This document shows positions 63,233 through 64,000 of a DNA stretch of 64,000 nt, piece by piece. The position numbers were made by a program, and so were the translations under genes. The notes beneath the pieces were generated by a model. The model was not told the DNA's origin, did no database searches, and was given only the letters and a program-made list of their open reading frames with translations. How positions within the stretch are numbered: the stretch's first letter is position 1; each line of letters begins with the position of its first letter. Source of the stretch: Phenylobacterium haematophilum (lineage in GTDB: Bacteria; Pseudomonadota; Alphaproteobacteria; Caulobacterales; Caulobacteraceae); the NCBI RefSeq assembly GCF_014196295.1, contig NZ_JACIDK010000001.1, forward strand, positions 62,001 through 126,000, in the 5' to 3' direction.

Positions 63233-64000
63233 ATGGCCGAGCCGTCGATCTTCTTCTCCGAGGTCAACGAACGGCAGGGGGTCTTCCACCGCCGGATGTT
63301 TCTGCTCGGCGGCATAGCGGGCCTAGGCCTGGGGGCGCTCGGCGCGCGCCTGGCGCACCTGCAGATCATCGAAACCCAGCGCTACGAGAAGCTCTCGGCT
63401 TCGAACCAGTTCAATTTCCGCCTGGTGCCGCCGCCGCGTGGCCTGATCGTCGACCGCAACGGCGCGATCCTGGCCTCCAACCGCCCGAACTTCCGCCTGC
63501 TGGTGACCCGCGAGGACAACTCGACAGATGTAGAAGGCACGCTGAAGACGTTGTCGACCTTCGTGCCGCTGGACGAGGCGCGCCAACTGCGCCTGATCAA
63601 GGACATCAAGCAGACCCCCAAACGGGTGCCGGTCTCGGTGTTCGAAGACATGAGCTGGGACGAGTTCTCAGCGATCAACATCCGAGCCCCGGAACTGCCG
63701 GGCGTCACCGCCGACATGGGCGAGGTGCGGGTCTATCCGCACGGCGGCGCCTTCGCGCATGTCATCGGCTACGTCGCCAAGGTCAACCGCGAGGACCTCA
63801 CCTCGACCGGGCCGAATTCCGACCCGATCCTGCTCAATCCCGGCTTTCGGATCGGCCGCCAAGGGGTGGAGAAGGCCTTCGATCTGGACCTGCGCGGCAA
63901 GGCCGGCGCAAGAAAGGTCGAGGTCGATGCGAACGGGCGCGAGGTTCGCCAGGACGAAGCCGGCGATATCCCCAGCATTCCCGGCAAGCGCATCGAGCTG
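63233..64000 (+). CDS. mrdA: Peptidoglycan D,D-transpeptidase MrdA (PBP2), 3' partial
   Basis: The first 256 residues are present, with the rest beyond the window. A short cytoplasmic tail (FFSEVNERQGVFHRR), a membrane helix (MFLLGGIAGLGLGALGARLA) and the start of the non-penicillin-binding domain (FRLVPPPRGLIVDRNGAILA, a hallmark of PBP2) are visible. The transpeptidase active-site motifs are not in the window. The position directly after mreBCD supports MrdA rather than another class B PBP. rodA is expected next. Confidence 0.94.
   Translation, partial: MAEPSIFFSEVNERQGVFHRRMFLLGGIAGLGLGALGARLAHLQIIETQRYEKLSASNQFNFRLVPPPRGLIVDRNGAILASNRPNFRLLVTREDNSTDVEGTLKTLSTFVPLDEARQLRLIKDIKQTPKRVPVSVFEDMSWDEFSAINIRAPELPGVTADMGEVRVYPHGGAFAHVIGYVAKVNREDLTSTGPNSDPILLNPGFRIGRQGVEKAFDLDLRGKAGARKVEVDANGREVRQDEAGDIPSIPGKRIEL

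Overview
This is a contiguous, GC-rich chromosomal window from an alphaproteobacterium, most likely a member of Caulobacterales (Caulobacter or Phenylobacterium type). The assignment rests on several things: a complete cell-wall and division (dcw) cluster with the alphaproteobacterial gene order; a perfect CtrA-type box (TTAA-N7-TTAA) and a GANTC (CcrM) site before ftsZ; an alphaproteobacterial LexA box (GTTC-N7-GTTC, reverse orientation) before recN; two HWE-family histidine kinases; a PEPxxWA-CTERM protein; and DUF4169, DUF2171 and RHH_4 small proteins. I see no insertion sequence, prophage, CRISPR array, tRNA or rRNA.

Layout. 1-20.5 kb is the dcw cluster: ftsI (5' end outside the window)-murE-murF-mraY-murD, a reverse-strand methyltransferase, ftsW-murG-murC-murB, an interruption (reverse PEPxxWA-CTERM protein plus a secreted M28 peptidase), then ddl-ftsQ-ftsA-ftsZ. 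These genes make and flip lipid II, cross-link septal wall and build the Z-ring; most overlap by 4-8 bases. 20.5-27.7 kb holds a GNAT pseudogene, lpxC (lipid A), bamD (outer-membrane assembly), then recN-ligA and an EVE-domain gene behind a LexA box. 27.7-37.1 kb, mostly reverse strand, holds an M24 aminopeptidase, an MFS transporter, GIY-YIG and GNAT proteins, prmA, an alpha/beta hydrolase and uvrD. 37.2-41.7 kb is a run of small genes around a Coq4-family gene and a CHASE-HWE kinase, with two DUF2171 paralogues. 41.7-52.9 kb is the most accessory part: an aspartate-type aminotransferase, a secreted Ntn hydrolase, an outer-membrane barrel, PhoD, a TonB receptor, a double-domain TetR regulator, VOC, YjbQ, VTT and GST genes. 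53-58.6 kb holds leuA behind a Leu-rich leader peptide, an EamA transporter, an orphan modA, a VanZ-like protein and an ABC-F ATPase. 58.8-64 kb holds a PAS-HWE kinase and the elongasome cluster mreB-mreC-mreD-mrdA (3' end outside the window).

The window therefore carries both wall-synthesis machineries (divisome and elongasome). No wholly new multi-gene system can be proven from sequence alone. The best leads are the tandem-TetR/TonB receptor/PhoD locus, the leuA attenuation leader, the GANTC-containing inverted repeat before mreB, the palindrome between the RHH and Coq4-family genes, and the repeated use of CTAG as a shared stop for convergent gene pairs.
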